Assembly (NCBI GenBank): GCA_019775845.1
Contig: JADQAV010000047.1
Coordinates: 402,434 to 466,433 of the forward strand
Direction of reading: 5' to 3'
DNA length: 64,000 nucleotides
Source of the DNA: Myrmaecium sp. VS I D KN 1
Lineage: Eukaryota; Ascomycota; Dothideomycetes; Valsariales; Valsariaceae
Each line of letters begins with the position of its first letter. Positions within the stretch are counted from its first letter, which is position 1. The position numbers were made by a program, and so were the translations under genes. Below the pieces are notes generated by a model, which had not been told where the DNA came from, searched no databases, and saw only the letters and a list, made by a program, of their open reading frames with translations. Below are positions 45,258 through 57,753 of this stretch, in pieces.

Positions 45258-48200
45258 GGGTGGGATCCTTTGACCCTGATGTGGATGGAAGGAAGGATGT
45301 TTTTTACTGGTCTGAGGGGCGGTGGGTGTCACTGGAAGGAAAAGGGACTGGAAACAGGTAAGGAATAGCAGATCAACGCAAACGGGACAAAAGCAGTGTG
45401 CAACTGGGCCGACGGTTACACCAACACCTCGAACATCTTAGGGGAAAAGGAGTGGAGGAAAAGCTGAGAGAAGAAGTAAGCACTCCTCAGCATATACAAA
45501 TGAACGGACGTGAAGGTTGAAAGGGGGAGCCGTCATGGTCTGCTTTAGCTGCATACCATAACATGGCAAAGCATGGGACGCCAGACGATAAGAAAAAAAC
45601 CGGGCAGAACCATGTCATACATAATCTCCCTGCCGGTCCAGTTCACTCTCAATTTCCAGGTTTTTAAGTCGGGTTACCAAAACACGTTCATGTTGTTGTT
45701 GTTGTTTGGACCCCTGCGTGCCCTGCCTTGTTCGGTTCGGTGTGTGAAAGTGGCGGTTGGAGTGATGTCAGTGTGGCTTTTGCCCATCATTCATTCCCTG
45801 CAGTGACCCGTCGTCGGCAGGGGATTCGCGGGCCGATAAGGGTTCAATCCCGCTCCGCTGCCGTAAGCCAAGACTGAAGGGTACGCGCTAAGCGAGCGGA
45901 GTTGCGTAGGTGCTACCGTACTCCGTACTGTGATTATTCTCCGAGGGAACCTCACTATATAAACATTGGTTGATTATATATGTAGGTGGTAGAAGGTTGG
46001 CCTAGATGTGGCTGTGAAACGCCATATGATGGTGCACGTAGACCGAGGATCTTGACTGTGGAATTCGAAATAGCATATCAAGGTTCAATGTCTATAAGGT
46101 ATGTCGTCGCTTTTATATTTATCAGGTATAACATCGATTCCTCTTGTTATCTATGAACCGAAGACGAGTGGTCCATATCCTTTGCTTATACTCCTGTAGA
46201 CGTGAAGCTCTCGAGTAGGAAAGAGGGAGGGAGAGAGAGTAGGAATAGTAATAGTAGCTATAGTACTAGCTACAGCGAGATAATATTATACATATTAGTG
46301 ACAACCTCCGTCTATACTATACTGATTATCTAAAAATCATACCTCTCGCCCTCCCAGAGACAGCGAGTGAGTATTAGAGTTAGCTGAGCTATACTACCAG
46401 GACCTAAGCAGGATTCTTCCTACTCGTTAACCAGCCTGTCTTCCTCCATAAGGAGAGTGTGGTAGAAGAAAAGGGCAAATAGACCTATCCTTACTTAACT
46501 CCAGCAGCGAGCAGGAATCAGCGAGCAGCTCTACCATGCTTTAAAGAAGCTGTTCTTATATAAACAAGCAGCTACTGATATACATCATATAGCTATATCT
46601 AGTAAATGTAAGGTGAGAAACAGTACACCCCGTCGCTCCCATATAGGAAGCAAGTAAGCCTCCCTATCTCACGAACTCACGAACCCACATAGATATAAAG
46701 GAACTTAAGAACCAAGTCCTGATTCACATGGACCGTACTACTGAAGGGAAAAGTAGCGCGTCCTCCCTATATATGTTATATATAAATGCGAGTGAACATG
46801 AAGCGAGCAGTCTTACTCTGCCAGAAGAGAGAAAAACCAAGGTGTTCATATGATTAGACTAAGGATCGAGGCATTTTCCCTCCTTTCTTTGCCTTTGATT
46901 TTCCTTTCTTGTCAAATTCCCTTTCTTCCCTTCTTATTCAGATCAGAAGATGAAGAACAAAGAAAGAAATGTTTCTTCTAGAGGAAACCGATATTAAAAG
47001 TAGAAGTGGCACACACACCACAACTAACGACAGGAAAAGGATAGGATGGGTGAGGAGGATAGGGGATGGATAGGCCTTGTTTCTCCCTATGTATATGCAC
47101 ATAGGGACATATACATGGATACGTCTTACACATCATCGACCGGTAATCACTATAGTATTACTATGTGTTAGTACTCCGATCCCTCCCATCCCTCCTCTCT
47201 TCCAACATTCGCCCCGCGAGAGAGGAAGGGAATCCTTACGCGGATAGCGAGTCTCTTCGTCGTGCTCGTGTCCCTCCGGCTTGAAGTAGGTGGGATTATT
47301 TCTGAATATACGTATCAACACCAACCCCCTTCGCAAGAAGGAGAGGGAGAGAAAAGGTCCCACAAGATGGTAGGCGGTGCACAACAGTGGTTATACTATA
47401 CTTGGGAAATGGATTGTATCGGATCAGCACAGATCGTGAGGCGTATTGACGGATGGGAAAAGTATCGGGAAGCCTACCAAAGAACTCTCTTCTTACCTAC
47501 TTGTCTCCTCACCTCATGGTGATCCAATCGTCTTCCCAAGCGAGATTAGGAGAATAAAGCGAAGAGGAAGGGGAAGGAAAGTCAGAGATCTTTCCACCGG
47601 TCTTGATCGAGGCTAAAACGACCCGGGGAGGTTCATGAAGCCGCCGATATCCCGGCCCTCTTCTCTTCACCGGCATGAGAATGCGTATGTAGATGACAGA
47701 GTAAGAGAGATAAAAGAAAAGACAAAAGGAACAAACCAATCTGGAAACGCTGTTTAGGCCTTCTACCATGTAGTAGGGGCCTCGCTAGGTAACTGACCTC
47801 TTCTCTCTCTCCTTTGCCCATTCGCAGAGCAAAGCAGCGAGACAGAAGAAGAGAAGTACAGGGAACAGCGCAGAGAGGGCCAGTCGCTTACTTCAGTCAG
47901 TCACACCTACATACAGACCTACTCAGTGCCTTCCCGACCGTTTACTTCCCTCGCTTGAACGCATCCCTTTCCATTACTAGGAGGCTTACCTCCGCTAGGA
48001 CAAGGTACGTACTGTATGTTTCGAGCTGATATTCCGAGCGCGTAGGTACGGAAGCTCCAGATCCGTAGTACCTGTGCGGTTTCGATCCAACGTCTCTACC
48101 CCGCCTCTCTCTGCGACGGCTAGGGAAACACGCAGTGAGCGATGCGGTCCTAGTCGTGTGCTGGACGGCTGTACGACGTCCTGTCCCATGTCCTCGCCTG

Positions 48201-51200
48201 GATGGTTGGAGTATAAGAAATGGCGTGAAGGGGACGAAGAGAGGTCGTAGATACGTATGTGAGGACTATAGATAGTAAACCGGCTGCTTCCATACGCAGG
48301 CTTCCACAGACTATCGCAGCATGTCAAGAGGATGGATGGCAGCGGAAGAGCGGCATGTATATAGGAACATTAGGACCGCACATGCAGTTGACTCTGCCAC
48401 CTATCCTTAAATACCTATCTCTACCACCTCCCCTTCTTTCGATAATCTCCCCCACGCCTTCTCTCCACTTCGCTTCATCCAAGGGTAACGGTCTTCTGTC
48501 CCCTCTCTCCACAACATATGGACAATACATGTCTGACAGAGAGTAGGACAGCCGGGCTCGGGGAGGCTTCACTCTGTTCTCCTACTATGGCACACGCCTG
48601 ACCGTTGAAACACACTACGCGTCACGCTGACCAGCGCCCATAATCGTTCAGCAGAGCCAGAGAGCCAGAGACATCCCAGGGCGACAACGACCACAGCAAC
48701 AACGACAACATCCAAAGCTTCCGAGCACGTAGCAGACACATCGTACCCTCCCCTCTAGACCTTCCCAACCCTCTCCATCTCCGTCTCCGTGTTCACCCAG
48801 CATGTGCCTCTACCTCTCCTCTCCATCCAGCCTCGGCAAAAAACAAGGAAACGGAAACGAACGGCACATCAACGAACCCGTGCCCCAAACCGGCATCTAG
48901 CGTCCGTCCTTCCCTCACTTGCCTCCCTTGCGGATGGGCTCTACTCGCGCCCTTCCCTATTTCGCTCTGCTCTTCTCTACGCTCTTCCCACATTGAGCGC
49001 TAGCCTGAGGAAGAGACCGGGCGATGCCGGTTAACAGTCGGGGTGGGCGTCCTGCACTGACTGACTAGCTGGCTGGCTGGTAGGCTGAAACGGTATCCAC
49101 CGCGTGAGCTGATGACCCTGCTAGCCCTCTATGCAAGGCAGCCATCCAGCCTGCCGGCCACCTCCGGAAGGAGAAGGCCGAAGAGAAGAAAAGATAGCAG
49201 GGTGTCAGGTAAGGTAGCACCCGTATAGGACCGTCGTAAGCTCGTATAGCCATCCATCTCGATCCGCTCTTGCTCTCACCTATCCCTCATCAAGCCGTAG
49301 ATCGATAAATAGCTAGAACGGAATCGGACGAACGCAGAACGAGAGGGATGGTGTCCTCACCGCTTCCGTAATCCGGCGAGCGCCATCGTCCGATCGCTGG
49401 ATGCTGGATGCTGAATGCCCCTACTCGCGCGCCTCCTTCTCTCCTTCCCTCGAGGCTCCAGGGTTTTTCTCGCTTGTGTGCTTGAAAGGTGGGAGGGGAG
49501 GGGAGGCGAGAGGAGAGGTCGGGAACAGATGGGAGGAGACGGTGCGAGAGGAAGAGACGGCGGTAGCTTAGCTTCGGCTTGACAAGTCCATCTTTTTACC
49601 TCTCCGCGGGGAAAGAGATAGAAGAAGTTGACACTTGATCTCGAAGGGGCACAGAAGACCAGCCTATCGAGGCGAGGAGGTAAGTCGTGTCAGGAAGGTC
49701 GGGTGCCAAAATTCATGTTCATCGAGACGTCCCTCCATCCTCGTCTTTCCTCCCCTCGCCCTCCTGCGCGAGCGAAGACAAAGAGACCGGGGTAGAGCCC
49801 GTCTGCGACAGTAAGCCGGTAGCCCTCAAGCTATATCAAAGACCTCTCCCTTAAGTGTGTGTGGAAGTTCCAGATCGCTCCCCACACGTCCAGCTGGCTT
49901 TCTAAGGCTCTAGAAGGCATAAATCGATAGATGTAGAGGGGTATAGAAGGGAGGAGATCGCGTGTATACATGCTTTGATAGACCTCCTTGTGCCGAAGGA
50001 AGAGGAAAGAACATGATGCCTTATCACTGCTCCTCCCTCCTGCTGCACCCCCTCTATGGATGTGCGCGGTGTGTGCATCCCATCTCCCCTCCTGATCCCC
50101 GCCCTCGCACCTACTAACCGCCCACTCCTCTTCTATTTCCTCTTCTTCGCCCTTCGATCGATCAATAGAGTAGGAGCTGCCAGTACGCCAGTATACAAGA
50201 CATGTGGCCCGCCCAGCGCAGACGAAGGGGAGGGGATCAAAACGCGTGGCCGTGTGCAAACCTCTTGCTAGAAGCACCGCAGAGCTGCTCGGAGAAGGGC
50301 AGCTGTCCTGAGCGGGGGAGTAGCTTGTTCGTGACCTCCCTCTCCGTCCCGACCTAACGGATGTCCCCCAGATCTCTTCTTTCTCTTGCTTGCCTTCTTT
50401 CCCTATGCCCAGGTATAGCAAGATCTCGAACAAAAGCATCAACTTGTAGAGGGAGAAAGAGCGGGTAGTAGTAGGAGGCAGGAAAGCCAACGCGGTCCAC
50501 GAACACACCCGGTAGACTAGAGAGTCACGCAAGGCCTAGATAACCTAGCAGCGTTGCTCGCTCCCTCGCTCGCTCGCTCGCGGCGGTGTATGTGTGTGTA
50601 CGCACTTCCTCCAGCGCGGTAGTGCGTCTCCAATCTTCTATCTCCTCTCGCCATCGCCATTCATTGTTAACGACGCAACGGTACGGACCTGTGTTCCTTC
50701 TCGCGCAATCATGTCCCCAGGCAGGGAGTTACGATAGGTAGGTAGCTAGGTAGCTAGGTAGCTAGGTAACCGGACCTACTTTACCTCCCTCACTCTCTTA
50801 ACATAGGTAGCAGGATACGTTTCCCATGCGTCCGCATCGGACAGGCTGCTCTTCACCCTTCTGAGCGGGTATATATCCACTGAGCACAGAACTTTATCCA
50901 AGGGCACCTGATAGTCCTGAAAGCGCGGAAGGATGGAGGGAGGGGAGACCTTCACACGCTGCCCGGCATGTAGAAGCTTGTGAACACCCATCACACACCA
51001 TCCGACCCCTGCTTTCAGATAACCCGCTTGAGCGTAGCCCTGCGTCCTTTTCTGCGTCCGTCTGCGTCCTCGCCATGGGAGACCAGGTCGGAATTGGATA
51101 GATGGCAGGACCTACGCCATCCTAACCTCCTCTCGTCCTGTCCCTCGAGAGTATAGCATAGCAGAGAAGCACCATTGAAGCTCTCTCTCCTCGCGTCCAC

Positions 51201-52267
51201 CAACACCACACCCGCTCCTTCCAGCGCAACTAGACCCGGCTGCGTCGGATAGAAGCCTAATCAACAGCGTCCTGTCCCGCCCTATGCCCGGCGCCTAGGT
51301 ATACCGTATACGCACGCACCCTCCTGATACAACGTCGTCCAGTCTTACCTCAGTCATCTCGTGCTTCCTCCTTCCAGAGACCGGTACATTGGTGAACCAA
51401 CCTCTGTAAGTAAGACGTTATGGCATGTTACGTTCCTTGTAGGCAAGAAACCTCGCCTTCCAACAAGGCACGCAAGTATCGTATAGCGCGACTTGGTGTC
51501 GCGTGCCGGAGCGTAACCGCAGAGCGTGTATGCCACCATATCAAGGTTATTCCACGTCCCGACTTAATCCCGCCTTGACCTGTGACTTACTTGCTGGAAA
51601 CCCGCGGTATGAACCGGTAACCTCCCTCTCCCTTCTTCCGGAAGCAGCCGGTGGCGCTGGATGTGTAACTCCCCTCATCCTCTCTCCCTTCCCTCCCTCG
51701 CTCTCGGCGGCTTAGATACGGTAAGGGTATAGTATAATACGATCTCGTCTGTCTAGCTCTGTACGTCCTGCGACGAGTGGCGACGATGCCTAATATCCCA
51801 TGACGGGGCGTGATTACCAGCTACCGGCTTCACGAGCCTCTCCTGTCCTTCCTCCTGGTGTCCAGATGAGAGCCTATCGTCCGTCCCTTTCTATCGCGTC
51901 ACGTGTATCCAATATGTGTATCCGCGTCCCATATCCTTCCATGTCATCTTCTCCTTCGTATTCTATCGCTCTTACACCGATGTCGAGGCTGGATGGCTGG
52001 TTGCAGTAGCCTTGCTGCCTGACTGACTGACTGCCTGGATGTATGAACGGGTGTATGACTGCCTGTCTCGACCGGTAACGTTGCATATCTCTCGCTTCGC
52101 GCGCGGAAAGATGGAGCTCCCGTACCCGTTCCCGTGTCCAGTTCCCATTCTAGTAGTTCCGGTTCCGTTTCCGGTCTCAATGCAGGAAAGAGGGAGGAGG
52201 GAGGAGGGAGGAGGGGGGATGTGTGGAAGCCTGCATGCCTCAAGGCGAAAGGTCCCGTTCGATCCGA

Positions 52268-52445
52268 TATTCGCCTACCTGCCCACCTGCCTGCCTACCT
52301 ACCCAGTGACCTGCCTCCGTGCCTGCCTACCTGCCCACTTAGCTGCCTCCCTGCCCATCTGTCCACCTACCTGTCTGTCCACCTACCCACCGACATCTCT
52401 TCCTACCCGCGCCCCTCCCTGCCTACCTGCCTACCTGCCTGCCTG
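52268..52445. repeat. Imperfect CCTG/CCTA tetranucleotide repeat
   Basis: About 180 bp of degenerate tetranucleotides (cctgcctacctgcccac-type) with strong 4-bp periodicity. Interruptions suggest an old array. Confidence 0.8.
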
Positions 52446-53511
52446 TCTGTAGGTGAGGGGGAGGTGGTAGGGCAACCAATGTACGACTGGGATAGGTCAT
52501 GATGCTCAACCCCCCATCCCCCCATCCCCCCATCCACCAACCCTCCCCCCAGGATATCCCCTACAGAGCGAACGCGCCAAGCACCCACTCACTCACAGTA
52601 GGTTGGTAGGGTGCTACCACGCCCTGCCATTCACTCACGGTGTCTCCCTCGGTTCCGCATAACGGCGGGCTCCGATAAGTCGGTGAGCGAGTTGCGTGAG
52701 TAAGCCTTGTCCTCGTAACGAGGTAAACCGAGGTGCGGGGGGGAAGGAGGAGGTGCGGTCGGTTAACGTAGGCTAAGCTAAGCTACTCCGAGGTACGTAC
52801 GTAGGTAAGGTAGGGATGTCGACCTGCGCTGCTGCGCCGTTAGAGTTAGACAGCTGGGCCCCTCCCGGGTGGGGTCACAGGATGAATGAAAGGAGGCAGA
52901 CCCGAGAGTCCTAGCCAATATGAGCCCCCTCGATGGGAGCGTGGTAGCGTGGTACCGTCCGTGTGTGTGCGTGTGTGTCCATCCATCCATCCGTCCATCC
53001 TTGGGGTACGCGGGTCCCATGACGAGGTCTTCCTTCCAATGGTGTCCCCAGACTACGCCAGGTGTTATCCTGTTTGTCCTGTTTTCCCGTGTTCCCCGTA
53101 TCCCTCCTCCAAGCCCGTAGTGGGTGGGTGTGACCTTCCTTGGAATGCATGTCGATCCATCGATCCATCCATGGCTGTCTGTGCCACCACCTGTCCAGCT
53201 CGCGTCCGAGGCAAGTAAGTGGAGGCCGGCTCGCTTGCTTTCTTTCCTTTCCTTATCCCTGGTCTGGTCTGGATGTGTGAATGGATGGATGGGTGGTAGT
53301 GGTTCAGTGCCTAGGTCCTCGATGTCATTGTCCGTGTCCGGATCCGAGGTGGAGGCGGGCGGCGATCAATGTTGGTCGAATAGATAGGTAGGTAGGGTGG
53401 GTATGGTAGGTAAAGCGTCGATCGGCTGGCTGGGCTGGCTTCTGCTGGATGGGAGGAAGGTCCACGCAGACGGGAGGACGGACTGGTTGGGTCGGACGGG
53501 TCGGAGTGATC

Positions 53512-53554
53512 GGTTGGTTGGTTGGTTGGTTGGTTGGTTGGCTGGTTGGTTGGT
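53512..53554. repeat. GGTT tetranucleotide repeat
   Basis: About ten GGTT units with a single GGCT interruption. It is not the fungal telomere unit. Confidence 0.9.
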
Positions 53555-55037
53555 GTGCTTCCAACATAACCACAGCGAGCGGGTGCGATGATGGAAGCGT
53601 GCATGTCTATTCTGTATGCTGTATGAGTAAGTGAGTGCAAGTTCACATCACTACCGCTCCCATACGTCAGTTAGTCAAGGTCCCATTCGAAGAAAGGGAA
53701 GGGGAAGGGATGCACATACCAAAGTCACAACCGCAAAGAACAAGTAGATAGTTAGTGAACGAACGTCCAACAAACTTGTCAACACACAACCACGAGGAGG
53801 TAGGCACACGGGGAGGCATTCTTATATATGTACGTTCATCATGGAGGGGAGTGATGAGAGGCGGGGGCTCAAGGGAGTCATATATAGGTAGCAGTAGAAG
53901 ATTCTTCCTGTTCCTGATTTCTATAACACGAGACCTGGTGTGATTCATTCGGGAAGACCACGAGCCACGAGAGCCACGAGACCGACTCCTTAAGTGTCAC
54001 ATTATCTTGCCGCCCCGGTACTCGGCATCTAGAAAAAAAAGTTGTCTTTTCTTTTTCTTGCTCCGGTGGTGAGACACATGAGAGAGAGAAAAATCCCGTT
54101 CTCGTTCCCGTTCCCGACCGTCCATGTAGTGCCGTAGGGTGACCATCCCGAGAGAGAGCGAGAGAAAGCGAAAATTCACGAAATGGCGCCGATTTTGCGA
54201 CCGAAAACCTCATGATGGAGTAAAAAAGCATAAACTGGCATTATTTTGTTGCTAGGTAATCCGTAAGGACCCTCCAATAATGTAGGTCCTCAACACTTTT
54301 GGTAGGTTGTTGTCATGAACGTCATCTCATGACTGTCTGAATGTGGATTCATCAGAATCCTCTCTATATGATTGTAAATCTTTTTTGAGGTGGGATTTCG
54401 TCGCTCCCGTGGGTATCCAAAACGCCAGTGGTAAATAATAAAACCACAATCAAACAAGCAAAAAAAGAAGAGGTCCACCATTGGCGCCCCCGTGTGGAGC
54501 TCGGAGGGGCGAACGCCCGCCCCAAGACGAATGAAGGAAGAGGTGAGAGTGAAGGACCTGGCTGCGGCGCAGCGGCCGCGCAGGCACGCAGGCAGGGAGG
54601 AGCGGGGAGATGAGCAGGGAGAGCGGAGATCGAGAAGAGAGAGAGGAGAGGTATTCGCGATCGCTACTGGACGGCTGGCTGGCTCGCTGGCTGGAGACGG
54701 ACAGGGCGCGAAGGATGCGTTAGAGCGACTTGGTGTAACAATCAGCCGCTTGGGTTACCAGCCGTCCAAGCGTAGGCGGGTGGATGGATGGAGAGTGGGG
54801 TAGAGGCGAGAGAGGAGAGAAGAGCGAGCAACACCCCGGCGTAATCTTGTACGGGAGAAAGATACGACGTGGATATGTACCAGCTGGGTTAGTCGCTCGG
54901 CGCAGCTGATCGCTCTGGCTCCGGCTTTCTTGTGACCGAAGCGATGATGGGGCGAGCAACGAACGGCGAATGGGCGAGTGGTGGGAGGGGCTCGCGCAGC
55001 GCGGGGGCCTGGGCTGGCCTCTGGCTGGCTACCTCAC

Positions 55038-56030
55038 TCAACCACAGGTGGAGGGAATGCCACCGCGAAGCTTGTTGTTGCTGGACGAGCCCGTCCGCGT
55101 CGACGTCGAGGCCGGCACCCCTCGCAGCCGGTCGTTCTCCGCCAGCAGCCGTTCGCGGTCGGCCTCGATGTACTTGATGTACTCGATCGCGCTGGCGAGG
55201 ACGGTGGCCTTGCTGGGCTTCGGCGTGCTCGCCGGGTCGTCCTCGCGGGTCTGAGGGAGGGTGGGGATGGCGCGGCGCAGCCGTTCGAGCTCGGAGTTGA
55301 GCCCCTCCCGGTACTTGCGCTCGACCTGGTTGTGAGGGAGGCGGCGGCTGGGGCGGGGCTTGGCGGAGCCGCTGTCAGCGTTGTAGGACGCGTCCGGGTG
55401 GTTCAGCCTGGGCCGGCCTCGCTTCCGCTTGGGCGCCGGCTCCGCTGGGGGCTCATCAGCGGCGGCGGGGGCGGGCGAGCACGGTGATTCGCGCTTGAGG
55501 CTGAGCTTGCGCGAGTCGGTCGAGTGGGTGGAGTGCGAGCTCGCCGGGGAGGCCGGGTCGGCGCCCAGATCCAGCTGGAAGCCGTCGCCGCAGAGGGAAG
55601 GGGTGGGCGAGGAGGCGTCGCGCGGGGACACCTGGAAGTTCGAGTCGTAGGAGTTGGCGCGGGCCATGCTGAAGGGGAGTGCGTTGGTGAAGGCGGTCTT
55701 CTGCAGGGCGCTGCCGTCGAGAGGGGCCAACTCCGCCGATCTCCACGCATCCATGCCGGGGGCAGTCAGGCCCAGGCTGGCGTCGAATGCGCGACCATCC
55801 TTGCGAGGGAATCGGGCCTGGCCCTGCTTGTGAAGTTCCATGCCGGCGGCGGGCTGGTCGTAGTAGTCGGCCAACACCCAGTCGTCCAGGGCAAAGTCCG
55901 GCGGTTGGTTGGAGAAGGCGTCGGCGATGTAGGGCCGGTCCAAGGTGTCCGGGTAGGAGAAACCGTCCGAGGTCGGACTGTAGTCCGAAGAGGAAGCTGT
56001 GGAGAGACGAGTGTGAGCCGGTGATTCCAT
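55038..56030 (-). CDS. SREBP-type bHLH transcription factor
   Basis: A single-exon frame of 330 residues. Residues 232-297 form a basic helix-loop-helix domain: basic region LPHNQVERKYREGLNSEL, then helix 1, a loop with QTREDDPASTPKPS, and helix 2 with SAIEYIKYIEADRERLL running into a short leucine-repeat coil. The basic region has H-N-x-x-E-R-K-Y-R, with tyrosine where most bHLH proteins have arginine, the mark of SREBP-type factors. An AT-hook-like RKRGRPRLN lies at 202-210. The N-terminus is acidic/serine-rich. There is no membrane segment, so unlike classical SREBPs it would not need proteolytic release. It may be close to soluble SREBP-like factors of other filamentous fungi, but I cannot assign an orthologue. 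Upstream ATGs out of frame exist. Confidence 0.92.
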   Translation of the reverse strand: MESPAHTRLSTASSSDYSPTSDGFSYPDTLDRPYIADAFSNQPPDFALDDWVLADYYDQPAAGMELHKQGQARFPRKDGRAFDASLGLTAPGMDAWRSAELAPLDGSALQKTAFTNALPFSMARANSYDSNFQVSPRDASSPTPSLCGDGFQLDLGADPASPASSHSTHSTDSRKLSLKRESPCSPAPAAADEPPAEPAPKRKRGRPRLNHPDASYNADSGSAKPRPSRRLPHNQVERKYREGLNSELERLRRAIPTLPQTREDDPASTPKPSKATVLASAIEYIKYIEADRERLLAENDRLRGVPASTSTRTGSSSNNKLRGGIPSTCG

Positions 56031-57734
56031 TGCTTGCGTTCGCGTGGTCTTCTATTCTGCTTCTGCTCTGCTGCATTCGCATCCTCGTGAGGGGAGGGAG
56101 GGGTGAGGAGGGGGGTGCTAACTGTATGCGGTGGGCATGCCACGGGTTGCGCTCATCGGAAAGAAATTCGACCAGTCGGTGGACATTGTCGTCTGTATTG
56201 ACTGGAGGCAATCGACTCGGGTGCGGAGAGGATAGGAAGCCGGAGGAAGAAGGAGGGGGAGGAGGAGAAGGTGAGCGGGCACGAGATCACAATGATGGTG
56301 ATGATGGATCGATGGATGGTCGAGAATGGATGGTTGAATGGATTGCGGTCAGGTGCAATGGGAGGCTGAAAGCATGAGGAAGCAAAAGAAAAAAAAACTC
56401 AGGAGACGTTCAGCTCGAGCGGGCGTACATATATAAATATGGAGGCGGCGGAGGAGGAGCAGCAGCAGTAGCAAGCAGCAGCGCCGTCTGGCAGCTCTCT
56501 CTCGGCCTGGACATGAGATCATCTAGCGCGGGCCTTGGGAGCAGAACGGCTTCGCGACTCATCAGGGCCGGACAGGGCCTCCGGGTCGGGCGATGGGCCA
56601 ATTGCGGGCCGGGATGGGGTGGCCAGGGCAGCGAGGCCGGGAGCGACCAGCTTGGACCAAACAAGCTGTGGCAGCAGCAGCAGGAGCAGCAGAAGCGCAG
56701 CAGCAGCAGAGCAGAAGCAGAAACGGCAGCCAAGAGGGAAAATCAGCCCATCCTCACGCTGAGCGACGCCGTTGCCGACTGGCCCAGCGAGCGAACCGAC
56801 CTAGCGCCGGTACCGTTCCAGTTCTGCTGCTGCTAGGCCGTTTAGGAGTTTGGCGGGGGGCCCTGTCGGAAGCAAAAATTCTAGATCGCGATCCGAGTGA
56901 ACACGGCTATGCTTTGCCCTTAACTACATCGTTTTAGTGTACGGATATCGCCTGGCAAGACCTGTCACTTGGCAATCCACACCCAAGCCACCCGAACCTC
57001 CCTGCTTCCGACGGTGTATGACAGCCGAACGAAGTTAGCCGTTAGTTACTCCTCCTCTTCTTCGGCAGCACCCTGCAAATCCCGAGAAACAAGAGGGGCC
57101 GAACCGGAAGGGACGAGAAGGAGGGAGGACGACGACAGCGACGACGACGACGACGACGGCGCCTACGGAGTAGTAGCAGGTAGGTAGTCACAGGTACCAT
57201 ACGACCTTTGCCTGCCAACCGGCCCTGTCCCCGGCCCTGCCTGTCTCACGGCCGGGCGGTCCACGGCCTGTCCACACCACGGCCGATTCCGCCTCCGTCC
57301 GATGCGATGCGATGCGCTTGCCGGTCCCGTCCGGGCACTCAACAGTCTCCCTTCGAGGAGGACGGTCTTTCCCGTCAGGCCCGGCGTGTGCGTGGTGTGC
57401 TTTTTTCCCTGGAGGAATAAGGTATGTCTCCCCATACTCATGCTCGGCCAGAGGGTCAGGACTCAGCGATCAGCCCACAGTGCAACCACCGTGAGTCGTG
57501 AGACTTGGCGCGGAACACTCTACTCTCTCTCACTCTCACTTTACTCATCCACCAACCCTTTCTCTCCATATCCCCTCGTGTCTATGTATTAAGTTAGATG
57601 AGAAACGGGTACAGTACCTTAGGCTCAGGTACACAGTACCTACATCCTCCTACATACTAGCTTCGTAGTTACCGCCCAATTCCTTCCCATAGGGCTGAAC
57701 GAGTCTTTTTCCCCCCTCCTTCCCCTCCATACAA

Positions 57735-57753
57735 TTTTTTTTTTTTTTTTTTT
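57735..57753. repeat. T19 homopolymer
   Basis: Nineteen consecutive T residues in noncoding DNA. Confidence 0.9.

Larger units (their letters stand above)
45258..55037. other. Gene-poor interval, 9.8 kb
   Basis: I read both strands and found no credible gene. Frames are short, up to about 230 codons, repeat-driven and unlike any protein family. Contents: the DUF2985 promoter side at the left; a TA-rich patch at about 46.1-46.8 kb; many simple repeats from 50.5 to 53.6 kb (CTCG near 50,556-50,581, TAGG/TAGC near 50,740-50,770, CCTG/CCTA at 52,268-52,445, CATC near 52,980, GGTT at 53,512-53,554). It may encode an unidentified noncoding RNA or spliced gene that I cannot see. Confidence 0.55.

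Noticed and set aside
45820-45870. tRNA-like B-box (ggttcaatccc)
   Set aside because: The T-arm does not pair and no acceptor stem or anticodon arm can be drawn around it. A similar word at 11,396-11,410 fails the same test.
49831-50532. A 233-codon minus-strand frame
   Set aside because: No domain, mixed low-complexity composition and no splice-consistent neighbours. Judged chance.
53512-53554. GGTT repeat as a possible telomere or CRISPR-like array
   Set aside because: The unit is four bases, has no spacers, and is not the TTAGGG telomere unit. No CRISPR array is expected or seen in this eukaryotic DNA.
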